Positions 47,287-58,746 of a stretch of DNA of 64,000 nucleotides are shown piece by piece. The notes under the pieces are model-generated. The model did no database searches. It was not told where the DNA came from and saw nothing but the letters and a program-made list of their open reading frames with translations. Every line of letters starts with the position of its first letter. The first letter of the stretch is position 1. This DNA is from Branchiostoma floridae (lineage: Eukaryota; Chordata; Leptocardii; Amphioxiformes; Branchiostomatidae). Position numbers and translations under genes: made by a program. The stretch spans positions 29,072,377-29,136,376 of the forward strand of contig NC_049982.1 of assembly GCF_000003815.2 (NCBI RefSeq), written 5' to 3'.

Positions 47287-47888
47287 TCACCAGAAGAAAT
47301 TAGTGCCTGATTGGGATGCAAAAGTTAGGTGGGACACGGCGATTATATGCATGAAATTATCACTCAAACAGCTGAATATTTACAAGCTATGAGCTCGCAC
47401 TTCGTTCATTACAATATTCAGGTAGTACTACCTAACCATCATAGTTAAATGAGGTATAATGCAAGGCAATATTCAATAAGTTAACAGAGAGCTGGCCTGA
47501 TTGTTTGGTTGTTGCATTTTTAGATTTTCTTTAGAAGACACTGGTGGATCTTTTGGGAGAATCCGGCAGTCAGACATGATTTCCTGTACCTGACAGCTGA
47601 CTCTTCCAAGTCCACTGCCCCAGTTACAAAACATTGTATCAATGTTCGAACATGTTACACGTGCGTATAAGTCCATGTGTGGTACGTATGGTATTCTTAG
47701 TGTCTACCAGGCTCCAGAGGTCGTTGGAAATATTATAGAAATTGGAGAAATATAGACACATGCCTGAAGAGTTATAGCTGTCCGAGGAGCATTGTATGTA
47801 ACCCAGCTAACTCAGCTAACATGTTGTCTGTCTGTATAGAGCGTCCGTCGTACTTATCAAAAGGGTTGGGGTCCTTCCCGGTGTGTGT

Positions 47889-48081
47889 AGATCAATCAAT
47901 CAATCAATCAAACGGCAGAGGTTGGTTCTTCTTTCCTCCAGTGTTTCAAGTCCGCACTGTTGCAGGGCAGATGAGTAGTCAGTGTAGTGTCGCCCGAGGA
48001 TCGTTCGGCAGGCACGTCTCTGCACAAGTTCCAAAGTTGCTGTCTGTTTGCGTGTAAGACTATTGTGGTACACAATAGATC
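47889..48081 (-). mobile_element. LINE reverse-transcriptase fragment inserted in copy C flank only
   Basis: The minus strand reads LELVQRRACRTILGRHYTDY, then SSALQQCGLETLEERRTNLC, a clear CR1/Jockey-like reverse-transcriptase piece, followed directly by ATTG repeats. The 7-bp sequence TGATCTA (minus strand) flanks it on both sides (48082-48076 and 47894-47888) and occurs once at the empty site in arm Y (17905-17911). Confidence 0.8.
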
Positions 48082-49354
48082 AAAACTATTCACTGTTTAT
48101 CATATCGGGTAAGCAATTCCTCACTCCTAGTCAAAATTGGGGCTAGTGCCATGGTGTTTCAGACCTGGAATGGGGATTTCGCTAGTACACTGATATATAT
48201 ATATCTAACCTGTACCTCCAAGTAGGTAATGGGGCGTCACATCTGGAAGGTATTGTTTCTTGAAGATCTCTATGGGGACAAACGGTTGGAGTTTCTGCCC
48301 TCTTACAGATCGGCTTAAAAACTAATTTAGATACTAGCTTCACTGTGGATAAGCAAAGAAAATCTTACATTACGTACTCACCATAAGAAAACCCGCAAAC
48401 TGCTGGGGCAAATAGAGTTAGTACTGACCCGCTTTTTAGAAAATGAAACAATTAAAGGTCGTTCTACCGGTTTTGGCTAATGTAAGCCCAAGGCATTACC
48501 TTATTTAGACAACTATCATGTCGCATAGCGCACAAAATTTATTTGGCAACAATATCACAAAGTTTGGAAAGTTTTCCATTTGTGTGTTGCCATGGCAACC
48601 GGTTAACATGTTATTCACTCCAGGCACCTTGTGTGCTATTTGACAGCTGCTCACCAAAATCCTATCATTAGTTTACTGTACGTAACGTTTTATCTACTAA
48701 AACGGCGTCCCTTTCTTCTTGAGCGCTTTCTTGGAAGCCTCATTGATTTTGAAGGATCCCGACGCCTTAAAGCTAAAACAAATTTGCTTCAGTCGTCCGT
48801 TCTTGAAGTTGAAAGAGAGGAACTTGGAATGGAATATACCATATGCGGACGGCCAAGGAATTTCTTGTTGAACCAGAAAGGCAAATTTTCGCGTAAATGC
48901 AGAATGTTTCCCCGTAGTTTTTGTCACACTTCTCGCACACAATACCATACCATTAAGCTCACCATATGTATTCATGTTCACATTTACTATATATATAACA
49001 GCTTATTATGTTACAATTTTGACTTTATATATCCGTACACAAAATAAAGCGCTTACCAACAACCTTTCGATCAGTCCCCTGATCCTTCTGAAGTTGAAAT
49101 GATCCAAAACCTAAGTCACACATCCGGAACGGAAGTGTGACGTCAGCAAAGGGTCAAAGTGCACGGATATAAGGTCTTAGAGTTGTTACATAATGCTGAC
49201 TACCGTCACAGATGAACTTACATTCAAGCATAACAGCTGATATCAAATCTAAGCTCTGATTGGCTACAAGGCGAAAGAAGGAGAAGAATAAAAAAAGAAG
49301 AAAATGAGCATACCAGCAAAAACATATATGTTTTCCCTACGGCAAAACACAACA

Positions 49355-50775
49355 AGTGACCGTAGGTAACATACTCTGTGACCTAATTATGGCTTATGTC
49401 GGTTGTGATGTTTTCTGTGGTGTATTTCTCGGTGTTTATATCGCATACAGAACGCATCACATCAGCTTATACCAAAAACGTACTTAAAAGCTAACATACC
49501 TATCACTGCCAAATTTAAAACACAGTCCTGTACGCATTAACAGCGAAATCAGCGTCTCAATCGAACGACACCAAATGAAAACAAGCACAGATCGAGCATA
49601 AAACGTACAGACATAACAATCTGTGTGTATGGTTCAAACATAATCACCGTCCATAACAGTCCCTTTCTGTTCCTGATCATGACGCCTTTCTTTCGGTGAG
49701 CCGGGACGAAACATACTTAACCTATGTCGTATATAACGCACACGCTCCTCCAAGTCCTACAAATATAAGGTACACAAATAATTTCCTAAAGTTTGAGTTC
49801 CCACCGTCAATGGCTTAATTCTGTGTAAATGTAATATATAATTTCCATTCATGAAAACTACCCTTCAATCCCTGGTGTAAAATATAATTTCCCTCCAAGA
49901 TCATACCCCTTCTGTCCCTGCTATTTCCCTCTACTTTCGGTGTTCCGGTCACAAAAGACACGTTCCTACCCGACAGATTAAGAGCATGGCCACCCCACCT
50001 ATATAGCAGTGAATCGCATACAAGACACATCACATCAGCTAATACAAAAAAAACTTACTTAAAAGCTACGATACCTATCACTGCCAAATTTAAAACACAG
50101 CTAAGTCAGCGTCTCAATCGAACGACACAAATGAAACAACAACAGCGCTTCACAATGGATACTTGAGACGCACACCACGTGAAAAAGTAGGTCAATTACA
50201 GCTGTGGAAATAACCCCATATCTGCTTCGAGATAAGTAATTGCCAGACCCCAGCGTCTATAAGCCAGCTGGTCTACAATACCACGGAAATAGGGGTGACA
50301 TCTCAAATTATTACATCGATAATGAAAATAGCTACCGCGAAAAAAAAGGCTCCTAAAGATCAAACACGTTTTAACCATAACATGCATATGACTATCAACC
50401 GCGCAAAATGTTAACAGTATGCTATGTCAAACCAACCTCAATATTGGCGCAAAGCCCGAACGAGATGGCAAATTCCGACGAGGCCAACATCTGCTTGACG
50501 GTATCAAATAACTACAACGCTTAAGGCACAATCGTAAGGAAGACCTGAACCACTATACCGGACGGCGTAGGGGTGAAAACTGAAATTATTACATCCATAA
50601 TAAAAACAGCTACGGCGAAAAAAAAAAAAACGTGCATCATTTCCTAACCGAGTACAGACGACATGCCAATCCACATGCGATTGCGGCATACGGAACATAG
50701 AGATATAGGTGCGAACACCCAACGCACAACGGTGATTACAATACTCTGTTACTGGAGGTTACCCTCCAGTGTCAC
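49355..50775. mobile_element. Non-autonomous element of about 1.4 kb present in the C arm only
   Basis: It splits host sequence that is continuous at about 16641 in arm Y. Its ends share a loose inverted pattern: GTGACCGTAGGTAAC at the left and, on the other strand at the right, GTGACACTGGAGGGTAAC. Inside, two diverged repeats are visible (TACCTATCACTGCCAAATTT near 49500 and 50080; AAATTATTACATC with ATAAT and CTAC..CG blocks near 50305 and 50585). Short frames follow these repeats and resemble no known protein. The class is uncertain. Confidence 0.55.
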
Positions 50776-51945
50776 AGAGTAATAATAGCCAGTAGAACTG
50801 CCTGATTCCAGCCTTACCATTGTCAAAGTTCCGAGCGTGACCCGACAGCAGACGACGTCTGACGAGCTAGTGCCGAAGGCACCCGAGGATCCCCGAAGCG
50901 AGGTAATGGCGACTTTTACGTAAAGGACAACGGGAAGTAATGACTCGTGCTTACTCGTGCATTTCCGGAGCGGGAGCATATAGCGGCGGCTTTGGGTCCT
51001 TTTGTCACCAAAACATTCCAGGGCATACCCTTCTATTCGTACTTTTACTCCTTTTAACAGTTTCCTGCACCGTAAGTTGAATATTCAAACGTATATTCAA
51101 GTCATTGACTAGCCAAATACTTCAAGGGGTGTACGATTTAAGAATTCATTGTTATACAGGCCATCAGGTGTCGGTTTGATGTGTAATACTTGCTATATAC
51201 ATATAAGTCATGCTTAAGCTTCGCTCACTTGGTGGTTTATTCAGTTATTATCTGAACGGACCATTGTAAGACACCACATACACCCCAGAGCGGGTAACTA
51301 ACCTTATATTATTACTATACATATACATACATGTATACATATATACAGTAGAAACCTGTACAAGGAAATTCTAGTGGACAACCTCAAGCCAACCGTACTT
51401 ACTCACACCACATCTTCATAAAAGACGCTGTAGACGCAAAGTTCTCGTTCAGAACTACTTTATTCAAGCCCACCACCATTGACCTTTTAACCCTGTATTT
51501 CAACGTCGACAAATTCTTCAGATTCTGTCAAATTGATAAGAAGATAGGAAAAAAATTCAGACTTAACAAATCAAATCCTTTAAGGTTGAGTTCAAGACAT
51601 TATTTCCCTATGTCCCTTTGAAACCAAACACCAGATTTCCAAATAGAATATGAAAGCATTATATAGATTTTTCAGATGTGCTATTTTTCTTGAATGAATT
51701 GTTCCTTTTACAATTGTCTCCTAAATCTTAAAATCATTTTGTTGCTGCAAACTTAAGATATTTTAAATTTTCCAGTTGGTAACGTATTTTCCGTATTATC
51801 CATTTATTGTTGAATAAGATATAAAATAAGGTCATAAATAAAAGGACTCATTGCTAGACACCATACATCTACAATGAACGGAAATGTAAAAGTTTTGCCA
51901 TCCCTGCCTATTTTGAAACGCCATACCATTCAGTGATAGTTACTA

Positions 51946-52044
51946 TTAGGCATCACAACGAAGTGACTCCCAAAGATGCAGACGTTTCTCTTGGATCAAA
52001 GAGAAGCAAAGATCAATATGCTCAATGTGGGTCCTGAAGCACAG
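51946..52044 (-). pseudogene. Remnant E: last 32 codons of a fifth decarboxylase copy
   Basis: The minus strand encodes LCFRTHIEHIDLCFSLIQ, then EKRLHLWESLRCDA and a TAA, matching the carboxy-terminus of exon 8. It stops abruptly at about 52044, where sequence from intron 2 of an A-like copy begins in the opposite orientation. It shares the HIEHI and RLHLW variants with D but differs from D elsewhere (ESLRCDA versus ELLRVDA), so it is not simply D's own end. About 500 bp of its 3' flank match that of copy A. Confidence 0.8.
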
Positions 52045-52335
52045 TTACAATATTCAGGTTAGTCAAAATAACCAGAGTACATTTAAAAACAGGAATCCAT
52101 TGGAAGAGCACATCAATTGTTGAGATCGAGAACAAGCTGATCACGTGGGTGGCAGACTTGTTCGGGTACCCCGCAGGGCATGCCGGGAACATCTCATCAG
52201 GAGGTTCTCTCGCTACGCTCACAGCGTTAGCTGTCGCACGGGACAGCAGGGAGCTGAAAGCCGCAGACTTTCACAGGTTTCTGATCGTTTAACACCCTAC
52301 ATTCTGTCATTGACATTGTAGATTCTCCACTTGTA

Positions 52336-52552
52336 AATGTGAAGCAAATATCCCTGGCGTACCAGCCTCCTATCCGCCCTTCTTGCTGCGTTACAACTGG
52401 TCATTCTTCAACCAATCAGCTTATGATAAAGAGCTAGAGGCAACGTTATTCCCTACAAAACTGAAGGGGAGTATCTGATTGGCTGGCAGCTGGCCGGAGA
52501 TACTACCGCTGCCAGATTGCAGGAGGGCACGCCAAGGCCTTTGCTTCACATT
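52336..52552. mobile_element. MITE in intron 3 of copy D
   Basis: Near-identical to the copy A MITE at 8806-9022. Confidence 0.65.
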
Positions 52553-53532
52553 GAAATTGACGTTTTTTTTCTGATTATGTAATCTATTTCAGAGGAATTG
52601 GCTGTTTTAATCATATTTTGCTTTCTTTGTATTCAATGTACAAGATTAAGGATGAACGAAAACAACTGTACAAAACAGATGAAAATTATTATGTCTATTG
52701 TTATGTCTCTCCATAGATGTGTGATCTATTGTAGCGAGTTTACCCATTACTCGGTACAGAAGGGACTTCGCGCCGTGGGGTTGAGAGAAGCCATTCTTAG
52801 GACAGTTCCAACGGACCAGTCGCTCAAGATGACAGCATCGGGTCTTGAAAGGCAGATCATAGAAGATACGAAAGTAAGACACGTCCTTGAAAAAAACTAA
52901 GTACTCTTTAAAGAACTACAAAATGTTTCAAGCAAAGGCAATATTGCATGTTTATGGACATTTTCTGACTTTTTCATTCAGATGCTAAAAGGAGCCGACC
53001 AATCGTTTCTGAAAAGGGACGATATCGACTTCCTTCCACCTTTGACCCATTGCTAACGTCACATGTCCGTGAGGTCACGTGGTCTAAACAGGCGGGACAT
53101 ATCAGTCATACTGAAGACGACCAGATGAATATTACATAAACAGTCTTGCTAACTTGTACCATGTGACTGGCTTGGCAGTAAACAGAAACAAAACAATTAT
53201 AGTTTTTTCCCATCTACCATCGTTGGCTCTCTGACGGTACATTGTCTTGCACATGTATAATTATAATATCTAATCAATTGCCTACCCAGACCGGCTTGTT
53301 GCCCTTCCTGGTGGCGGCAACTGTGGGCACCACGCTGACCGGAAGTGTGGACCCTGTGAACGACATCGCTGATGTGTGTGACCGTCACCAACTCTGGCTC
53401 CACGTTGATGCCGCGTACGGAGGGTTTTTCGCTCTCTGTGACGAAACGAAACAGCTGTTTGTTGGTGTGGAGCGGAGCGATTCGATTGTGGTGAATCCAC
53501 ACAAAGGTGCGTATTTGTAGTTGTAAGCAAAA

Positions 53533-53805
53533 TGATCCATTCTAATTTCACGTCCATACACGTGTGGTGGGTCCTTTAACGTGCTTAGGGTGTGGCTCTC
53601 CCCAAACACGGGAACTCGATTTAACGTCCTATCCGTGGGACGGCCGTAGCCGAAGCTAGGTACTCATTTTCACCTGAATAAAGTGAAGAAAACCGTGAAA
53701 AGTGCCTTACCAAAGGGCACAAAATCAGTGACAGGGCAGGATTCGAACTTGAAACCTCTCGGTCCCGAGCCAAACACACTGCTGCTGCGCCACGCGATCT
53801 CAATT
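53533..53805 (-). mobile_element. tRNA-derived SINE in intron 5 of copy D (minus strand)
   Basis: Head on the minus strand GATCGCGTGGCGCAGCAG, B box TTCGAATCC, body as at 6398-6800. Same site as in copy A (13608-13875). The head is better kept here than in A, which lacks the GTGGC of the A box. Confidence 0.8.
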
Positions 53806-54354
53806 TTTAAGACATGCGTCAGAGTTTGATTAAATTACAACATGCTTGGAAATCTACATCAAAATTGTACCCCGGCCTGTGACGAATGTAAGGAACTACC
53901 CTTCTGTATTATCCTACATGATAAGATTATCCTATAATTATCATTATCATTTTTTATTTCAGGGTTGTTTGTGCCCTGTGGCGTTGGCGTTCTGGTGGTG
54001 AAAGATGGAAAGAAGCTCCAACAGTGTTGTTCCATGGATCACACACCTACCTACTTCAGGGGAGCTCCAATGTTTTCAGCTGAACATCTGTCTCCATCTG
54101 AACTCTCCTTTGAACTCACCAGGCCTTTTAGGTGAAACCATCATTTACTCCTTTAACTTTAAGTTATCATAGCCATGTATACGTATTATCTTAACCACAC
54201 ATAATCGTTTAGTCATCAACACTTTGACTCATAACTATTGGAAGTGAAGCTGGGAAGGATGATCTCGAAGGTGATCTCTACATTGACATACCTATAGGTC
54301 AAGCTAAGACCACACCTTTCGTTCATAAATAGGTTCATCAGGTTGGTAGACCAA

Positions 54355-54538
54355 TTGAAAAAAGCCTTCTTCGTTACAAAACCTTCCTTTGATTCTTCAG
54401 TTCCGACCATCTGTCGCCTTCATCGATACAACGGACTCTGTCTAGTTCATATCGCACCGATAGTATTTGTTTTATTTTGTAATGTCGAAGCGTTTACTGA
54501 AGAATTAAAGGAAGGTTGTGTAACGAAGAAGACTTTGT
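54355..54538. repeat. Fold-back repeat in intron 6 of copy D
   Basis: Same arms and spacing as 14432-14613 in copy A. Confidence 0.6.
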
Positions 54539-55396
54539 TTAAACGCACCTTTGTTCTGTAGAGGTTACCTCTAAAGACCATGTGATACACCGTGAGCTAT
54601 GCAAGCAGCATAGACTGAGTCTACGCCTCTATGCCCTGGATATACCCGTTGTGTGTTTATTTACTATACTCTTTCGTATGAGTGCCAAATGTGTTCCTTA
54701 ATATGTAAAGGTTTAGGCATAACTTCTATGAGGTTCAGACCCAAGTCCATCAGAATGCAGAGCAAGCGGTCTACCAAATAGGCTACTGCATCTCAAAATA
54801 GACTGTACTGTTAGAAAGGCACGAATATGAAATTTGTTGACTCGGTCTTTACAGAGGTGCTCAGGTGTGGCTTCCACTGAAAATGTTTGGTGTTGGGGTT
54901 TTCCGTGAGGCGCTGAAAGAGAAACTTCTACTGGCACGGTACTTCTATGGGAAACTGAAAGGTGAAAATGCAACCTGCGTCAAATTTCTTTCTTTATATT
55001 TCTACAGCGTTTTGTGGAAAGAATGTTACTCGGCAATTTGTTTTATTCATATTTCTATTTCCTTCCGACATATTCTTGTTTTTAGATTTGTATCTAAATA
55101 CTACTCCTACAGAGACTGGTCAGTTCGAGCTACCTCTGGAGCCGGAACTGTCCGTGGTCCTGTTCCGTGCTACAGCGCCACCTGGCGTCGACATCAACAA
55201 CTTCAACCAACAGCTCTTGGACGGCCTGAATTCTGACGGGAAAATCTTCATGACGCCCGCCGTACTTTCCGATCAGTTTTACCTGCGTGTCTGTGTCCTG
55301 TGCTTCAGGACCCACATTGAGCATATTAATCTTTGCTTTTCTTTGATCCAAGAGAAACGTCTGCATCTTTGGGAGTTACTTCGCGTTGATGCCTAA

Positions 55397-56640
55397 AGAT
55401 AGCAATCACTGAATGGTATGATATCATGGAAGCTCATCGCGTTGGTAGTAATCATAGAACAACGCTAAACTTTCGTTTAACACAAAGACATACACGGATC
55501 ATTTTTTCAACGACTTCTGTTGTCGTCTTCAAGATCAATACCGTCTCTGCTCTGTGAAGGCTGGAATGCCCAGTGGTGGTACAGGTCAGTCTTTCTTTCA
55601 GATTTTTTTATGGACCCATTCGGCCGAGCCGAGTGCGTCTTTCCATAAAAAAATGCGTCCAAAGACGTATTAAAAGACGTATGTCTGGCGGGAACGCTGG
55701 CCCATATGTATCTGGGCTCCTGATATCACTAAGCAGAGACGGTGGGCGTTATGAACTTCCTGGCACTTTTGACCAATTGCTGACGTCACGTATCCACAAA
55801 AGATTAAGATCACGCGATAATGATATCAAGTGTTTGTACCCCTCGCGAATCTACGTTCTGAAGGGATTGGTCATCAATATTGATCCTGAAGAAGGCGACA
55901 GTGGTCCTTGAAAATTAAATTTGACGCGTGTATACCTTTATGTTGGAAGAAAGTTTAGCATATAAATGAATATTTTTTTTCAAAATAGACATGGGTTGCA
56001 GAACTTTTTATTATTATTTCATACGTACATTGTAGCCGTATGGTGTCAGGAAAAGGGCTCTTTTATTTCTTTTCTGAATTTGTTGTACTCCGCAATAAAT
56101 GGGTAACTTGGGGAATATGTCAAGGAAATTGCAAATATCTTTAGTTTGATGCTTAAAATTTTAAGTTTAGCATGCTAGCAGACCATTGGACAAAGGAGAA
56201 TAACATAACTGGAAAGTCAATACGATATTTTCATATTTTATTTGGAAATCTGGTGTGTAATTTTATCGACATGCTGAAACTACACGGTCGAAATGACCAG
56301 TAAGAGTTAATTTTCGTAGAGGATATAGCAATAGTCAAGACGTAAAAAAATAGCGGACAGCTTTCAGAAAATAGGAAAAAGGCCTAAATTTTAAAGAATA
56401 TAAAATATTTGACCGTATATGTTCTTAGTTTATGATAATGGTGTTTATTTTGACAAAGACAAGCAAGAGCGTCGTAGAACGATTTCTGAATGGCTTTAAC
56501 AATTCTTTTTGACCAAATGTTATACATATATAATCATAAATACAAAATTAGGCATTACAATGTACTTTCATTAGGTCACATAAATCTTATGGATGACACC
56601 CTCTGTCAGTTCCAAATCTAATGTGAGAGGGCGTGAAAGA
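55397..56640. other. 3' flank of copy D, no gene seen
   Basis: Contains an interspersed repeat at about 55730-55910 with TTTGACCAATTGCTGACGTC and GATCCTGAAGAAGGCGACAG, also present downstream of B. After that come AT-rich sequences that resemble the A 3' flank (GGAAATCTGGTGT near 56245), then nothing recognisable. Confidence 0.55.
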
Positions 56641-56649
56641 GCGAGTTGG

Positions 56650-57160
56650 GTAAATTTCCTCTCTATGTATGGACAATAAACATTTTTGTAAGTTCTCTGT
56701 GCGGGGAGGATGACGAAACAGCGAAACATTTATTTTGGAATTGTCACATTGTATTTTAATTCTGGAAAAAAGGTTGAAATTTGGTATAATTCCATAACAG
56801 GACACTACCTAGATATCAACAACCCATTGAATGTATTACTGGGGGATTTATCAAGCGAAACAACAGTAATTGCTAATGTTATAATTCTATTGGGCAAAAT
56901 TTATATCTATAAAAATCGGGAGACATCGAATCTATCCATCCACATGTTTATTGCCTTCGTTAAATATGTACATAACATGGAAAAAAATATCACAACAGCT
57001 AAAAACAAAATAAGTAAACATAACAAAAAGTGGGAACACCTGTTTCTGTAATATCACTACCACAAGTACTTACCTGTCAGTGTATGTGCACTTGTATGGT
57101 CTTGTTTAAGTTTTCCTGTATTGTATTTTTTTTATTGTCTGAATAAAGTTTGAAAAAAAT
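56650..57160 (+). mobile_element. 3' end of an L1-like LINE, 5' truncated
   Basis: Near 56695-56755 one frame reads CGEDDETAKHLFWNCHIVF, the Cys-His knuckle and HLFWNC motif near the end of L1/Tx1-type ORF2. A neighbouring frame continues with GKKVEIWYN and a stretch ending HNKKWEHLFL with a stop at 57051. A 3' untranslated part follows with GAATAAAGTTTGAAAAAAAT, resembling a polyadenylation signal plus tail. The reading frame changes once between the two parts. Confidence 0.65.
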
Positions 57161-57218
57161 TATAAAAAAACACATTGTAGTTAGTCTTAGAACAGAAGTG
57201 ACAACATACGCCATGCAA

Positions 57219-57645
57219 TTAAAAGTGTTTAGAACCTCTGTACGCAAATGTACGTTGTCCTGTTGTAGTCTTGAAAAAGGGTCTGTATAGGAGTGATGTC
57301 TGTCTGGTTTGGTAATTGTGTAAGTTGTGGTTGTGAGAGAAGGTGGATGATAGGTATGTTGGTGCTAGCCCATTTATACACTTGTAAACCATAATGCACA
57401 CATGATCCCGCCTTCTCCTTGCGAGGTACTGCCAGCCGAGCTTCTCATGAAGGTCGAGGACACTGCTGGACTGTAGGTTCAGTTGCAGAACTACCCTGGC
57501 AGCCCGGTTCTTGGAGTTGTTGTTGTCTCCCCACTCCGCAGCTGTCCCACACGGTGTCACAGTAATCCAGAAGGTGACGAAGGTGTCTGAGAGACATCGA
57601 AACGTAAGCAATGTAAGTACCAGCTGGTTGTGTAAAAAGAATTCC
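57219..57645 (-). mobile_element. CR1-like LINE fragment: end of the reverse-transcriptase ORF, minus strand
   Basis: The minus strand reads KNRAARVVLQLNLQSSSVLD, LHEKLGWQYLARRRRDHVCI and MVYKCINGLAPTYLSS, then a TGQRTFAYRGSKHF end: the usual NRAAR ... LGW ... RR ... YK.LNG.AP.YL series. Just upstream a second frame gives LDYCDTVWDSCG, so there is a frameshift near 57520. It is truncated at both ends. Confidence 0.75.
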
Positions 57646-57729
57646 TCTATATCCAGTAAAAAAGTTGATGTGCTAGATTCGCTGATCTCACCTGCTGAAT
57701 TCAATGTGTCTGACAAAGTCACGTGATTC

Positions 57730-58428
57730 CATGGTATCTGATTTTCCGCTTCGCAAGTGACCAGGGGTCAGTGACCTTGTATGTCTCACCTTGCTGAAAG
57801 TCCTTGGCCCTAAGGTAAGAAAAATGTCTTCCGCACAGCCGATTTGTGTGTGTAGAAACACGACTTGTAATACTTAACAATGAAGTACATACAAAACATC
57901 AAATATTTACATTCACTCATATAGAATTTGAACAGTAAATATACTCCCACCTTCGAGACGAAATCGGCAACAACGTTTGAGATCTTCAAGCTTGCCGTAA
58001 TGCTGGCACAGAGCCACGACTGTCTCAAATGCTGTCTAACCGGTTCAGCTGTCTATTCACTTTACTATAATGACTGTCAAAGGTCACATTTCACCTGGTG
58101 ACGCGGGGAGTCACTAGTAAGGTCACACACATATTATTTCTGCATGAGACGACTAACTTGTATGTCTGCAACCTTCACTTGTATTTTCAGAGCCGTCGTG
58201 CAGTGCACAAATGTTCGCGGTTTTCGCGTTACCAATGACAGTGTTTACTCTTTGAACAGCGGACGTTGACCTTTTTTACAGGTCACTGGTTCTTTTTTCA
58301 GCCTTCACTTGGATCGGCTCACTCGTGTATAGCAAAGCTCGTGTTACAAGTTTGGGTTACCAGTCGTTGGATCTGACTTAAAGACTTGCATGTTCATGCC
58401 CAAGCACCAGCTCTATCGAATGTGTTGC
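57730..58428. other. Upstream region of the transporter gene, no gene seen
   Basis: No frame or repeat is recognised. It may contain the promoter and a non-coding first exon of the transporter, because the first coding exon follows a splice acceptor at 58720-58721. Confidence 0.4.
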
Positions 58429-58682
58429 TGTCAACATTGAATGGCACTAATGAGTACCTGTCGCTGCCATAGGGGAAGACTGAAAACTGACTGTCGTACC
58501 TCACAACAACGACTGGAACAGCTTTCAACTTAAATCAGGATCTGTTCACCCGTACTGTCAACATTGAAGCGTACTACTGAGTGCCTGTCGCTGCCATGGG
58601 AGAAGACTGAAAACTGACTGTCGTATCTCACAACAACGACTGGAACAGCTTTCAATTTTACTCAGAAACTGTTGTAAAATAC
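58429..58682 (+). repeat. Direct tandem duplication of 127 bp upstream of the transporter start
   Basis: TGTCAACATTGAA starts at 58429 and again at 58556. Both units hold CTGTCGCTGCCAT, GAAGACTGAAAACTGACTGT and CAACGACTGGAACAGCTTTC. The units differ by about a tenth of their bases. The second contains a short ATG frame, of four codons before its stop. Confidence 0.85.
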
Positions 58683-58746
58683 GCTTTTCTTGTGGCCTGT
58701 TGTTTTGTTTCTCTGATACAGCTTGGAACGTCCAAACAAAGACGGA

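Larger units (their letters stand above)
52093..55396 (+). pseudogene. PLP-dependent decarboxylase, copy D (exons 3-8 only)
   Basis: Exons 52093-52276, 52717-52873, 53290-53506, 53963-54131, 54855-54961 and 55113-55396 are open, with the same lengths, phases and splice sites as exons 3-8 of copy A (1118 nt). Exons 1-2 and the start are missing: the copy begins in intron 2 at about 52045, against remnant E. The catalytic set HVDAAYGG and NPHKG is intact. Introns closely match those of A, including the MITE, the SINE in intron 5 and the fold-back repeat in intron 6, but the HERO-like LINE is absent. With no first exon it should be non-functional, yet no disabling change has accumulated, so the truncation is recent or is an assembly fault. 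Confidence 0.8.

Noticed and set aside
49815-50722. Short frames inside the 1.4-kb element in arm C
   Set aside because: They track the internal repeats of the element and match no protein that I know.
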